Positions 46,699 to 54,824 of a stretch of DNA of 64,000 bases are shown here, one piece after another. Numbering within the stretch: position 1 is the stretch's first letter; each line of letters starts with the position of its first letter. This DNA is from Rhizobium bangladeshense (GTDB lineage: Bacteria > Pseudomonadota > Alphaproteobacteria > Rhizobiales > Rhizobiaceae): NCBI RefSeq assembly GCF_001662075.1, contig NZ_LYPL01000009.1, forward strand, positions 124,001 through 188,000. The letters are read 5' to 3'. A program made the translations under genes and the position numbers. The notes under the pieces were generated by a model that saw only the letters and a list, made by a program, of their open reading frames with translations, was not told the DNA's origin and did not search any database.

Positions 46699-47898
46699 TT
46701 ATCCTGGCTGGTTTCGGTCTCTCCAGGCCGTCATCAGCTGTGACAGCGCGAGCATCAGCCCGCCCGCGACCAGGCCCCAGAAGGCGCCGGAAATGCCGCC
46801 AAAGGACACGCCGGATGCCGTGACGAGAAAGGTGATCGCTGCCGCCTCGCGCGATTCCGGCGCCTGGAAGGCCGACATTGCCGAGGACGAGAAGGCGCCG
46901 ACCAGCGCAAGCCCAGCCACCGCCTCGATCAGAACGGGAGGCGCCAGGGCGACGAAGGCCGTCACCGCGCCGGCAAGCAGCCCGAGGACGATGTAACCGA
47001 CGCCGGCGATCAGCGATGCCCAATAGCGCCGCTTCGGATCGGCATGTGCATCCGGCCCGGCGCACATGGCCGCGGTGATGGCTGCCAGATTGACGGCGTG
47101 ACCGCCGAACGGCGCCGCCAGTAGCGAAAAGAAGCCGGTGACGGCAAAGAGCGGCCCGGGCTTCGGATCATAATGATTGACCTTCAGCACCGCGATACCG
47201 GGAATGTTCTGCGAAGCCATGGTGACGATGAACAGCGGCAGCGCGATCGAGATGAAACCGGCAAGGTTGAACACCGGCCGGAGGATTTCCGCCGCCGGCA
47301 CCAGCGAACGTTCGAGCGAACTGAGCGCACCATCGGGAATATCGATGCCGAAGGCCAGCACCAGCACGAAGGCTGCCAGTGCCGCCGGCACCGCCCAGAG
47401 CCGCTTGAACGCGCCAACGACGATCCAGGCAAGAACGATCGGCAGGCCGAACAACGGATTGAAGCCAATTGCCTTCACCGGTGCAAAGCAGAGGCCGATC
47501 AGCACGCCGGAGAGCATCGCGTTGGCGAGCGGCGCCGGAATGGCGGCGACGGCGCGGCCAAGCGGCTTGAACAGCCCGGCAATGACGATCAGCACTGCGC
47601 AAATCAGGAATGCCCCGACCGCCGCATCGAAGCCGCCCTCGATCGCCCCGGTGCTTGCCAGCAATGCGGCGCCGGGCGTCGACCAAGCGATGCTGATCGG
47701 CAATCGCGTCACGGCGCTGAGCACGATAGCGCAGACGCCCATGGAGATCGACAACGCCATCAGCCCGGAGGCCGCCTGCGCCTCCGTCGCGCCGACCGCC
47801 CGCAGCCCGTGGAGAACGACGGCAAAGGAGCTGGCGGAGCCGACGAAGGCGGTCAGCAGCCCCATGAACAGGGCCTGGACGGAAAAATCTTTGTGCAT
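46699..47898 (-). CDS. benE: Benzoate/H+ symporter family protein (BenE)
   Basis: 399 residues, 11-12 membrane helices. The BenE-type sequences SWSTPGAALL-like (IAWSTPGAALLAS) and PFGGHAVNLAAITAAMCAGPD are present. The ATG at 47898 is chosen; the frame is open 31 codons further. No benzoate catabolic genes are near, so the real substrate is uncertain. Confidence 0.88.
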   Translation of the reverse strand: MHKDFSVQALFMGLLTAFVGSASSFAVVLHGLRAVGATEAQAASGLMALSISMGVCAIVLSAVTRLPISIAWSTPGAALLASTGAIEGGFDAAVGAFLICAVLIVIAGLFKPLGRAVAAIPAPLANAMLSGVLIGLCFAPVKAIGFNPLFGLPIVLAWIVVGAFKRLWAVPAALAAFVLVLAFGIDIPDGALSSLERSLVPAAEILRPVFNLAGFISIALPLFIVTMASQNIPGIAVLKVNHYDPKPGPLFAVTGFFSLLAAPFGGHAVNLAAITAAMCAGPDAHADPKRRYWASLIAGVGYIVLGLLAGAVTAFVALAPPVLIEAVAGLALVGAFSSSAMSAFQAPESREAAAITFLVTASGVSFGGISGAFWGLVAGGLMLALSQLMTAWRDRNQPG

Positions 47899-48008
47899 GC
47901 CGGACTCGCGAGCTGCGGGAATGGCGCATGGAGCATGATGGCCGTCGTATACGCAAGCCCGGATTAAGCCCTTTCCGTTCAGCACCCGCATCTCATTCCG
48001 GCGAAATG

Positions 48009-48046
48009 AAAACGCCCTCGACTGCTGCTGCAGGCAAGGGCGTTTT
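48009..48046 (-). terminator. Terminator downstream of the clpP paralogue
   Basis: AAAACGCCCT (48009-48018) pairs perfectly with AGGGCGTTTT (48037-48046) around an 18-base loop; T-run on the minus strand. It lies 22 bases past the stop. Confidence 0.7.
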
Positions 48047-48067
48047 GACGGCTTTGGCTGAGAAAAC

Positions 48068-48652
48068 TCAGATATCGCCCTGTGACGTCACGATCCGCGA
48101 AACGAGGCCATAGTCCTTCGCCTCTTCTGCAGAAAGCCAGTAGTCGCGATCGGTGTCCTTGGCGATCTTGTCGAGCGGCTGGCCGGTGGCCTCCGCCATG
48201 ATCTTGTTCAGGCGCTCGTTCATCTTGATGATCTCGCGTGCCTGGATCTCGATATCGGATGCCATGCCGCGCGTGCCGCCCGAGGGTTGGTGCAGCAGGA
48301 AGCGCGTGTTCGGCAGGCAGATGCGCCGCTCCTTCGGAGCCGCGACATAGATCAGCGCGCCGGCCGAGGCGACCCATCCCGTGCCGATCATCCAGACCTT
48401 CGGCTTGATGAACTTGACCATATCATGGATGGAATCGCCGGATTCGACGTGGCCGCCGGGCGAATTGACATAGATGCGGATGTCCTCGTCGCTGGCTGCG
48501 GCAAGCGCCACGAGCTGCGAGCAGACTTTCTGCGCCAGTTCCTGATTGATTGGTCCATAGATGAAGATCGAACGCGACTTGAAAAGATTCGCCTCCGTTT
48601 CCTTGCCGAGCGGCAGTTCCTTCGTCTTGTCGTCCTGTTCTTCGTCGTTCAT
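48068..48652 (-). CDS. clpP: ClpP-type ATP-dependent protease proteolytic subunit (paralogue)
   Basis: 194 residues from the ATG at 48652, preceded by AGAGG. Catalytic Ser in GWVASAGALIY, His in LLHQPSGG, Asp in DTDRDYW: triad intact. The sequence around the Ser differs from the main ClpP (GQAASMGA), so this is one of the extra rhizobial ClpP paralogues. Not next to clpX or other clp genes. Confidence 0.93.
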   Translation of the reverse strand: MNDEEQDDKTKELPLGKETEANLFKSRSIFIYGPINQELAQKVCSQLVALAAASDEDIRIYVNSPGGHVESGDSIHDMVKFIKPKVWMIGTGWVASAGALIYVAAPKERRICLPNTRFLLHQPSGGTRGMASDIEIQAREIIKMNERLNKIMAEATGQPLDKIAKDTDRDYWLSAEEAKDYGLVSRIVTSQGDI

Positions 48653-48881
48653 TCGAACCTCTCGGAGATGAATTCGGGTTCCTCGCACATAGTGCGACTC
48701 AATGCCTAAAACAATGCGGGAAAAACACAAGGCACCGAAGCGGTGGAGATATCCTTAAGAAGCCGCGCGCCGTTCCGCAAGCCTTACTGAAATGTAACGG
48801 TGAAAGGCTTTGAAAAGCCTGAATCGCTTCCTACCTCACCCCTCACGCGGCAATGCCGTACGAAATGACAGGAGACTAGAC

Positions 48882-49664
48882 ATGTCACCCGAAGAACGCC
48901 AATTGCTGACGGCCCTGTTCGACCGCGTGCGCACCGCTGCGGCCACGCCGCGCGACAGCGAGGCCGAGGCCCTGATCGACCAGGCGACGCGGCAACAGCC
49001 CTCCGCCACCTATTATCTGGCTCAGGCCGTGATCGTTCAGGAAAAGGGGCTGGAGGCGGCCGCTAACCATATCAAGGAACTCGAGGAACACGTCCGCCAG
49101 CTGGAAGCCGGCGCGAGCGAACACCGCCAGGCCGAACAGGGCGGCGGCTTCCTGAGCTCGATCTTCGGCAACACCCAGACGCAGCAGCCCGCTCCGGTTC
49201 CATCCAGTCCTGCCAATCCCGGTCCCTGGGGCCAACCCTCCCGCGCCTATAACGAACCTCGCGGCTACGACAGCAGCGCTCGCCAGATGCCGCAGCAGCC
49301 GACCGGCCCCTGGAGCCAGCAGGCCTATGCGCCATCGGCGGGCGGCAGCTTCCTGCGCGGCGCGCTCGGCACGGCCGCGGGCGTTGCCGGTGGCATGCTG
49401 CTTGCCAATTCGCTGAGCGGCATCTTCAGCAGCCACATGTCCTCGCTCGGCTGGGGCTCGCCCTTCGGCGCCAATCCTTTCGGCAATGCCAGCGCGCCCA
49501 CCGAGGAAACCGTCATCAACAATTATTTCGGCAATGACGACACCCGCCAAGCTTCAGATAATGCTGCCGATAATAACGACAATGCCAATGTGCAGCAGGC
49601 CGGTTACGATGATGGCGACGATTACAGCAATGACTCGTCGGGGGACGATGTCACGGATGTGTGA
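48882..49664 (+). CDS. DUF2076 domain protein
   Basis: 260 residues; AGGAGACTAGAC precedes the ATG at 48882. The DUF2076 N-terminus is MSPEERQLLTALFDRVRTAA and SATYYLAQAVIVQE. The middle is Gln/Pro-rich, followed by a Gly-rich hydrophobic stretch (GALGTAAGVAGGMLLANSL) and an acidic Asp/Asn tail. Probably membrane-associated; function unknown. Confidence 0.85.
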   Translation: MSPEERQLLTALFDRVRTAAATPRDSEAEALIDQATRQQPSATYYLAQAVIVQEKGLEAAANHIKELEEHVRQLEAGASEHRQAEQGGGFLSSIFGNTQTQQPAPVPSSPANPGPWGQPSRAYNEPRGYDSSARQMPQQPTGPWSQQAYAPSAGGSFLRGALGTAAGVAGGMLLANSLSGIFSSHMSSLGWGSPFGANPFGNASAPTEETVINNYFGNDDTRQASDNAADNNDNANVQQAGYDDGDDYSNDSSGDDVTDV

Positions 49665-49786
49665 GGCTTGGCGGTTGAAGACGGGCAGTGGTTGCCGCGC
49701 CGTATCCCCGCCCTTCGCTTAAGCTCAGGGTTCGCTGCTGCAATCGATTCACTGGATCGATTGCTCGGGCTGCGCCCGACCGCAGC

Positions 49787-50254
49787 TCACCCACGTCCGC
49801 GATAGGTGGCGACGCCTTGCTCCGGCAGCCACACGCCTTCCGGCGGCTTGCCTGTCTGCCAGAAGACGTCGATCGGAATGCCGCCGCGCGGATACCAGTA
49901 GGCGCCGATTCTCAGCCATTTGGGATCGAGCAATTCGACGATACGCTTGGCGATATAGATCGAGCAGTCCTCGTGGAAGGCGCCGTGATTGCGGAAGGAA
50001 TGCAGGAACAGCTTCAGCGACTTCGATTCCACCAGCCATTCACCCGGAATGTAATCGATGACGATATGGGCGAAATCCGGCTGTCCGGTCATCGGGCAGA
50101 GCGAGGTGAATTCCGGCGCGGTGAAGCGCACGACGTAGTCGGTGCCGGCATGGTTGGACGGCACTTTTTCAAGCACCGCCTCCTCCGGCGAATGGGCGGT
50201 TTCGGTCTGCTGGCCCAGCATCGACAGGCTGGAAACATCGGTATTGGGCATCAT
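49787..50254 (-). CDS. queF: NADPH-dependent preQ0 reductase
   Basis: 155 residues, the short type I form. Reduces 7-cyano-7-deazaguanine to preQ1 for queuosine in tRNA. QueF motif ESKSLKLFL is intact, with the active Cys in FTSLCPMTGQPDFA and the zinc/His segment LHSFRNHGAFHED. Start overlaps the CDF stop by 4 bases, so the two are coupled. Confidence 0.96.
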   Translation of the reverse strand: MMPNTDVSSLSMLGQQTETAHSPEEAVLEKVPSNHAGTDYVVRFTAPEFTSLCPMTGQPDFAHIVIDYIPGEWLVESKSLKLFLHSFRNHGAFHEDCSIYIAKRIVELLDPKWLRIGAYWYPRGGIPIDVFWQTGKPPEGVWLPEQGVATYRGRG

Positions 50255-51165
50255 GGCTCCTTGACGACTTTGACGCGGATGCCATGGGCCTTTTCGCCCT
50301 CCGGCTCCACATGAATGGCTATTTTGGCGCCCTCATGCACTGTCCTGATGGCATCCTCAAGGCGGTCGCATATATCATGCGCCTCTCGCACGGACATAGT
50401 CCCGGGCACCACCATGTGAAAATCGATGAAGGTGACGGTACCCGCCCGCCTGGTCTTCAGATCATGCACGCCGATCGAGCCCGCCGCATGCGTGGCGATC
50501 GCCTGCTTGATCGCCTCCTCTTCATGCGGCTCGACCGCCTGGTCCATCAGGCCGCCGATCGATTGCGAGATCACCTTCCAGCCCTGATAGAGAATGTTGA
50601 CGGCAACGAGAATGGCAAGCACCGGATCGAAGATCGCGTAACCTGTCGCCAGCACCAGCAGCAGGCCGGCGAGCACGCCGATCGAGGTGACCACATCGGA
50701 CATGATATGCTGCCCGTCCGCAGCCAGGGCCGCCGAGCGATGTTTGCGGCCCGCCCGGATCAGCAGCCGCGCCCAGACCGCGTTGATAATGCCGGCCGCG
50801 AAATTGATCGCAAGGCCGAGGACCGGCGCATCGAGCATGCGCGGTTCGGAGAGATAGCCGATCGCTTCGTTGACGATCAACAGCGCCGCGACCACGATCA
50901 GCACGCCTTCGGTGACGGCGGACAGATATTCCGCCTTGTGATGGCCGAAGGGATGGTCGTGATCGGCTGGCTTCTGCGCGTAGCGGATGACGAAGAAGGC
51001 AATGAAGGCGGCAACGACATTCACAGTCGATTCAAGCCCGTCCGACAGCAGCGCGACCGATCCGGTGACCCACCAGGCCGCCATCTTCAGCCCCATGACG
51101 CCGAGCGACAGCGGGATCCCCCACATCGCCAGCTTCCGAACCGTAAGATCGCCGTCGTCGCTCAT
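50251..51165 (-). CDS. Cation diffusion facilitator transporter
   Basis: 304 residues; AGGAGGACGAT precedes the ATG at 51165. Six membrane helices, VTGSVALLSDGLESTVN in helix 2, a His-rich loop DHDHPFGHHKAEY, QHIMSDVVTSIGVL in helix 5 (HxxxD metal site), then a soluble C-terminal domain with HDLKTRR. Exports a divalent metal such as Zn, Mn or Fe; which one cannot be read from sequence. A 69-codon upstream extension is open but the ribosome binding site decides. Confidence 0.93.
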   Translation of the reverse strand: MSDDGDLTVRKLAMWGIPLSLGVMGLKMAAWWVTGSVALLSDGLESTVNVVAAFIAFFVIRYAQKPADHDHPFGHHKAEYLSAVTEGVLIVVAALLIVNEAIGYLSEPRMLDAPVLGLAINFAAGIINAVWARLLIRAGRKHRSAALAADGQHIMSDVVTSIGVLAGLLLVLATGYAIFDPVLAILVAVNILYQGWKVISQSIGGLMDQAVEPHEEEAIKQAIATHAAGSIGVHDLKTRRAGTVTFIDFHMVVPGTMSVREAHDICDRLEDAIRTVHEGAKIAIHVEPEGEKAHGIRVKVVKEP

Positions 51166-51349
51166 ATCGTCCTCCTGCGGTTGCGAATGAATTGCAGGGT
51201 CCAAGCCATTGAAATGCAAAACCGCCCACGCGAATGTCGCGCAGGCGGTCCAGTTGAGGGTGATATGGGCGATGATGTAGGATTTGTCAAAGAGCATGAC
51301 GCGGTCCTTCACAGCTGTTGCCGTCGGACACGCGAATCCGGCTTCAGCT

Positions 51350-52018
51350 CTAGGGAGCGGGATCGGCGACAAGCTGCGGCCAGCGCAGGAGAGCGGCCTG
51401 CCCGGCCGCTGTCAGCGCGTAGACGCCCTTCTCCTTGCGCTCGAACCATCCGTAGACATTGTCGAGCAGGATCCGGCCGGCATTGGGTGTATGCGCCTTC
51501 ATATCCCGCGGCCGCGCCACGCCCTGGTCGAGCGCCGCCGCGCAGAGCAGCGCCTGTTGGCGATAGGCGGTCATGATCGGCGCACGTGAGCCGCCGCCGA
51601 CAGCGGGATCGCCGCGACGGCGCTGGTGCTCCTTGACGAGGCGCGTGCGCCGCTTCGGATTGGTGCGCGGCATCGGCGAGACGGAACTGACGATGACGCT
51701 GACCTCGCCGCCATCGGAGACGCCGAGCATGCCGATCCCGAGCCGCCGGCAGAGGTCGCGGTAGCGTTTGTCGGCCTCTCGGCCGCGTCCCTTGGCCGAA
51801 ACGCGCGCCGCGATCCAGACTTCGTCGCTCATCGCCGCCCGGTCGACCGCCTGGAGCAGCAGTTCGAGATTGAAAGAGAGCTTGAGTTCGCAGATGACCA
51901 CGACCGGCGGCTCACCATCGCTCAGCCCGACGAGATCGCATCCGCCGACTTCACCCTTGACGACATAACCGGCCGCTTCCAGGAACGCTTTGACCGGCAG
52001 GTAGAGCGACGTCTCCAT
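51350..52018 (-). CDS. DUF2161 protein with PD-(D/E)XK nuclease-like core
   Basis: 222 residues. DLVGLSDGEPPVVVICELKL contains the D...ExK arrangement of PD-(D/E)XK folds; Lys and Asp/Glu are present. C-terminal winged-helix-like stretch (NVYGWFERKEKGVYALTAAGQAAL). Function unknown; nuclease activity would be an inference. Confidence 0.82.
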   Translation of the reverse strand: METSLYLPVKAFLEAAGYVVKGEVGGCDLVGLSDGEPPVVVICELKLSFNLELLLQAVDRAAMSDEVWIAARVSAKGRGREADKRYRDLCRRLGIGMLGVSDGGEVSVIVSSVSPMPRTNPKRRTRLVKEHQRRRGDPAVGGGSRAPIMTAYRQQALLCAAALDQGVARPRDMKAHTPNAGRILLDNVYGWFERKEKGVYALTAAGQAALLRWPQLVADPAP

Positions 52019-52032
52019 CGGAAAATCGCGCC

Positions 52033-52329
52033 TCAGGCAGCGTTGAGATCCGCAATCTCGCCATATCGCGCGAGCAGCCGCGGCGAGGCCATGTCGCCGG
52101 TTTCCTCGTCGACGATCACGGCATAGGCCGCCACGCCGACGAAACGCTCGGCCATCGCCGAGGCAATCTTTTCCGCGCTGACGGCATTCGATGCCTGCCG
52201 CATTTCACCGGGCACGAGATTGCCGCGGTTCTTGCGGTAAGGAAGGATGATGAACTTCTCGGCATTGGCCACGGCGATAATTCCCGGTTGATTGTTCTGG
52301 AAATGTTCTGATTTGCCCCATAAAGTCAA
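52033..52329 (-). CDS. Conserved hypothetical protein
   Basis: Up to 98 residues; the TTG at 52329 is the longest start, and an internal GTG (about residue 20) is possible. KFIILPYRKNRGNLVPGEM and SAEKIASAMAERFVG look like real protein sequence. No known motif. Stop is 14 bases upstream of the next gene on the same strand (51350-52018), which fits one transcript. Confidence 0.55.
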   Translation of the reverse strand: MTLWGKSEHFQNNQPGIIAVANAEKFIILPYRKNRGNLVPGEMRQASNAVSAEKIASAMAERFVGVAAYAVIVDEETGDMASPRLLARYGEIADLNAA

Positions 52330-52370
52330 CCCACCCTTCCCGCTGGCGGGAAGGGCGGCGAGAATATCCG

Positions 52371-54560
52371 TCAGGCAGCCTTGGTCTTTACCTTGCGCGC
52401 AAGATGCGCCACGACGTTCTCGATCATCCGCATGCCGGCATCGCCGCCGAGCGTCATGATCGACTCCGGATGGAACTGCACCGCGGCAATTGGCTCCTTG
52501 GCATGTTCGATGCCCATGATCGTGCCGTCATCGCTCTCTGCCGTGATGATGAATTCAGCCGGCAACGTCGAAGGATCGGCGAAGATCGAGTGGTAGCGGC
52601 CGACCGTCACCTCCCTGGCGAGGCCGGAGAAGACGATGCCCGGTTCCAGCACACGAATGCGCGAGGGCTTGCCGTGCATCGGCAGCGCCAGATGGCGCAG
52701 TTCCCCGCCATAGGCCTCGGCGAGCGCCTGCAGGCCGAGGCAGACGCCGAAGATCGGCAGGTTGCGCGCCCGCGCCTTCTTGATCGTCGCCTTGCAGTCG
52801 AAGTCCTTCGGTGTTCCCGGCCCTGGCGACAGCACGACCAGATCCGGATTCAGCCGGTCGAAGATCTCTTCCGGCACCGGCGTGCGCACGGTCGAAACCG
52901 TTGCCCCGGTCTGACGGAAATAATTGGCGAGCGTGTGGACGAAGCTGTCCTCATGGTCGATCAGAAGGATGCTGACGCCCTTGCCGACGCTGGCGACGTC
53001 GCGCTGGATCTTGCCGGAATTGCCGGTCTTGGCGTCTAGGATGGCGGAAAGCATGGCAGAGGCCTTCAATTCGGTTTCGGCTTCCTCTTCGTGCGGATCG
53101 GAATCGTTGAGCAGCGTTGCGCCGGCCCGCACCTCGGCGATGCCGTCCTTGATGCGCACGGTGCGCAGCGTCAGGCCGGTGTTCATGTCGCCGTTGAAGC
53201 CGACCATGCCGATCGCCCCACCATACCATGCGCGCGGGCTCTTTTCATGGCTCTCGATGAAGCGCATCGCCCAGAGCTTCGGCGCGCCGGTGACGGTCAC
53301 CGCCCAGGCGTGGCTGAGGAACCCGTCGAAGGCATCCATGTCGTCGCGCAGCCGGCCTTCGATATGATCGACGGTATGAATGAGGCGCGAATACATCTCG
53401 ATCTGCCGGCGGCCTATAACCTTGACCGAGCCCGGCTCGCACACGCGGCTCTTGTCGTTGCGGTCGACATCCGAGCACATGGTCAGTTCGGATTCGTCCT
53501 TCTTGGAATTCAAGAGCTTCAGGATCTGCTCGCTGTCGGCGATCGGATCGTCGCCGCGCTTGATCGTCCCCGAGATCGGGCAGGTCTCGATGCGGCGGCC
53601 GGACACGCGCACGAACATTTCGGGCGAGGCGCCGACCAGATATTCCTGATGGCCGAGATTGATGAAGAAGGAATAGGGCGAGGGATTGATCGCCTTCAGC
53701 CGTTTGGAAATATCGGAAGGCTTGCTTTCGCAGCGCTCCATGAATTTTTGCCCCGGCACGACCTCGAAGAGATCGCCCTTGCGGAAGCTTTCCTTCGCCT
53801 TGGTGACGAGTTCGGCATATTCGCCCGGCCGATGGTCGCTCTTCGGCGGAATGGCATCAGTATGCTGGAAAGGCTCCGGTGCGATCTGCTCGGCCTTGCC
53901 CTCGGTGGTCACGCCGCCTTTCTCGAAATCGTAGCGGTCGATCCAGGCTTTGGCGGCATAGTTATCGACGACGAGGATCTCGTCCGGCAGATAGAGCACC
54001 ATGTCGCGCTGATCGGAAGGCCGCGTCAGCTTCAGATCGATCGCGTCGAACTGGAAGGCGATGTCGTAGCCGAAGGCCCCGTAAAGCCCAAGGCTCGCAT
54101 CCGCCTGCGAATAGAAGAGGTCGGTCACGGCGCGCAGCACGGTGAAGACCGTCGGCATCTTCGAGCGCTCCTCCTCGGTAAACACCCGATCCGGCGTCTT
54201 GACGGAAAGATCGAGGCGGCGGGCCGAGGAAGTACCGAGCACAAGGTCGGGCACCGTCTGCAGCCGCTCGGCCACGAAGCCGAGAAGCACCTCGCCGCGT
54301 TCGTTATAGGCTTCGATCCAGACGTCGCGCCCGAAGGAGGAGATGCCGAGCGGCGGATCGACAACGGCCGTATCCCAGCGCGTGTAGCGGCCCGGATATT
54401 CGTAGTTCGACGAAAACACCGCGCCGCGGCGCTCATCGAGCTTGTCGACATAGGAAGAGACCGCGTCGCTGTAGGGGATCGCCCGCCGCTGCCGCGTGAT
54501 CGATATCCCGCCCTTGGTCTCGTAGATTTCCGCACCATCATCCCGCAGGATCGTTACCAT
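52371..54560 (-). CDS. trpE(G): Fused anthranilate synthase, TrpE-TrpG
   Basis: 729 residues. Chorismate plus glutamine to anthranilate. TrpE part about 1-510 (FMERCESKPSDI, CPISGTIKRGDD, ELTMCSDVDRNDKSRVCEPG) and TrpG part about 530-725 (LLIDHEDSFVHTLANYFR, catalytic Cys in FGVCLGLQAL, VQFHPES). The fusion is typical of Rhizobiaceae. Regulated by the trpL attenuator at 54605-54718. Confidence 0.97.
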   Translation of the reverse strand: MVTILRDDGAEIYETKGGISITRQRRAIPYSDAVSSYVDKLDERRGAVFSSNYEYPGRYTRWDTAVVDPPLGISSFGRDVWIEAYNERGEVLLGFVAERLQTVPDLVLGTSSARRLDLSVKTPDRVFTEEERSKMPTVFTVLRAVTDLFYSQADASLGLYGAFGYDIAFQFDAIDLKLTRPSDQRDMVLYLPDEILVVDNYAAKAWIDRYDFEKGGVTTEGKAEQIAPEPFQHTDAIPPKSDHRPGEYAELVTKAKESFRKGDLFEVVPGQKFMERCESKPSDISKRLKAINPSPYSFFINLGHQEYLVGASPEMFVRVSGRRIETCPISGTIKRGDDPIADSEQILKLLNSKKDESELTMCSDVDRNDKSRVCEPGSVKVIGRRQIEMYSRLIHTVDHIEGRLRDDMDAFDGFLSHAWAVTVTGAPKLWAMRFIESHEKSPRAWYGGAIGMVGFNGDMNTGLTLRTVRIKDGIAEVRAGATLLNDSDPHEEEAETELKASAMLSAILDAKTGNSGKIQRDVASVGKGVSILLIDHEDSFVHTLANYFRQTGATVSTVRTPVPEEIFDRLNPDLVVLSPGPGTPKDFDCKATIKKARARNLPIFGVCLGLQALAEAYGGELRHLALPMHGKPSRIRVLEPGIVFSGLAREVTVGRYHSIFADPSTLPAEFIITAESDDGTIMGIEHAKEPIAAVQFHPESIMTLGGDAGMRMIENVVAHLARKVKTKAA

Positions 54561-54604
54561 AGTTCCACTCCGTTATCGGGGCCCGGACAACAGGCGGCGA
54601 TAAA

Positions 54605-54636
54605 ACAAAAAAGCCGCCTCGAAGTTTCGGGCGGCT
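54605..54636 (-). terminator. trp attenuator terminator
   Basis: AGCCGCC (54630-54636) pairs with GGCGGCT (54612-54618), followed by seven T residues on the minus strand. The segment GAGGCGGCC after the trpL stop can form the competing structure. Confidence 0.85.
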
Positions 54637-54673
54637 CACTCGTCGTCTTTAGACACGATTGGTCGAGGCCGCC

Positions 54674-54718
54674 TCAGCGAGCCCACCACCAAACAGCAAT
54701 GTTCAAAGACTTGATCAT
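54674..54718 (-). CDS. trpL: trp leader peptide, MIKSLNIAVWWWAR
   Basis: 14 residues with three consecutive Trp codons near the end. It matches the layout of the rhizobial TrpL peptide (WWWAR ending). Ribosome stalling at the Trp codons controls formation of the terminator downstream. Confidence 0.9.
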   Translation of the reverse strand: MIKSLNIAVWWWAR

Positions 54719-54725
54719 GGAAAAA

Positions 54726-54755
54726 ATAGTTAGCCCGAGATCAGCCGCCGCGCAA
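54726..54755 (-). promoter_or_regulatory. Promoter of trpL-trpE(G)
   Basis: TTGCGC (54750-54755), 17-base spacer, TAACTA (54727-54732), 8 bases before the trpL ATG. This spacing fits the leaderless trpL mRNA known in Sinorhizobium meliloti. Confidence 0.6.
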
Positions 54756-54773
54756 GAGGCGATCGCACGAATG

Positions 54774-54797
54774 AAAAGGGCGGCCCGAAAGCCGCCC
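54774..54797 (-). terminator. Intrinsic terminator of hmuR
   Basis: GGGCGGC / GCCGCCC stem (54778-54784 with 54791-54797), 6-base loop, then TTTT on the minus strand; 28 bases past the stop. Confidence 0.8.
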
Positions 54798-54824
54798 CTC
54801 CCCAGCCTTGAAGGCATGACCGGC

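Larger units (their letters stand above)
54605..54718 (-). ncRNA. trp attenuator leader RNA (rnTrpL-type)
   Basis: Leader from the trpL start to the terminator. Attenuated transcripts of this region correspond to the sRNA rnTrpL known in Sinorhizobium. The promoter placement predicts that the RNA begins at or beside the trpL ATG. Confidence 0.75.

Noticed and set aside
48653..48881. EcfG-type general stress promoter (GGAAC and CGTT boxes) between clpP and the DUF2076 gene
   Set aside because: A GGAAC is present on the minus strand near 48775 but no CGTT at the right distance.
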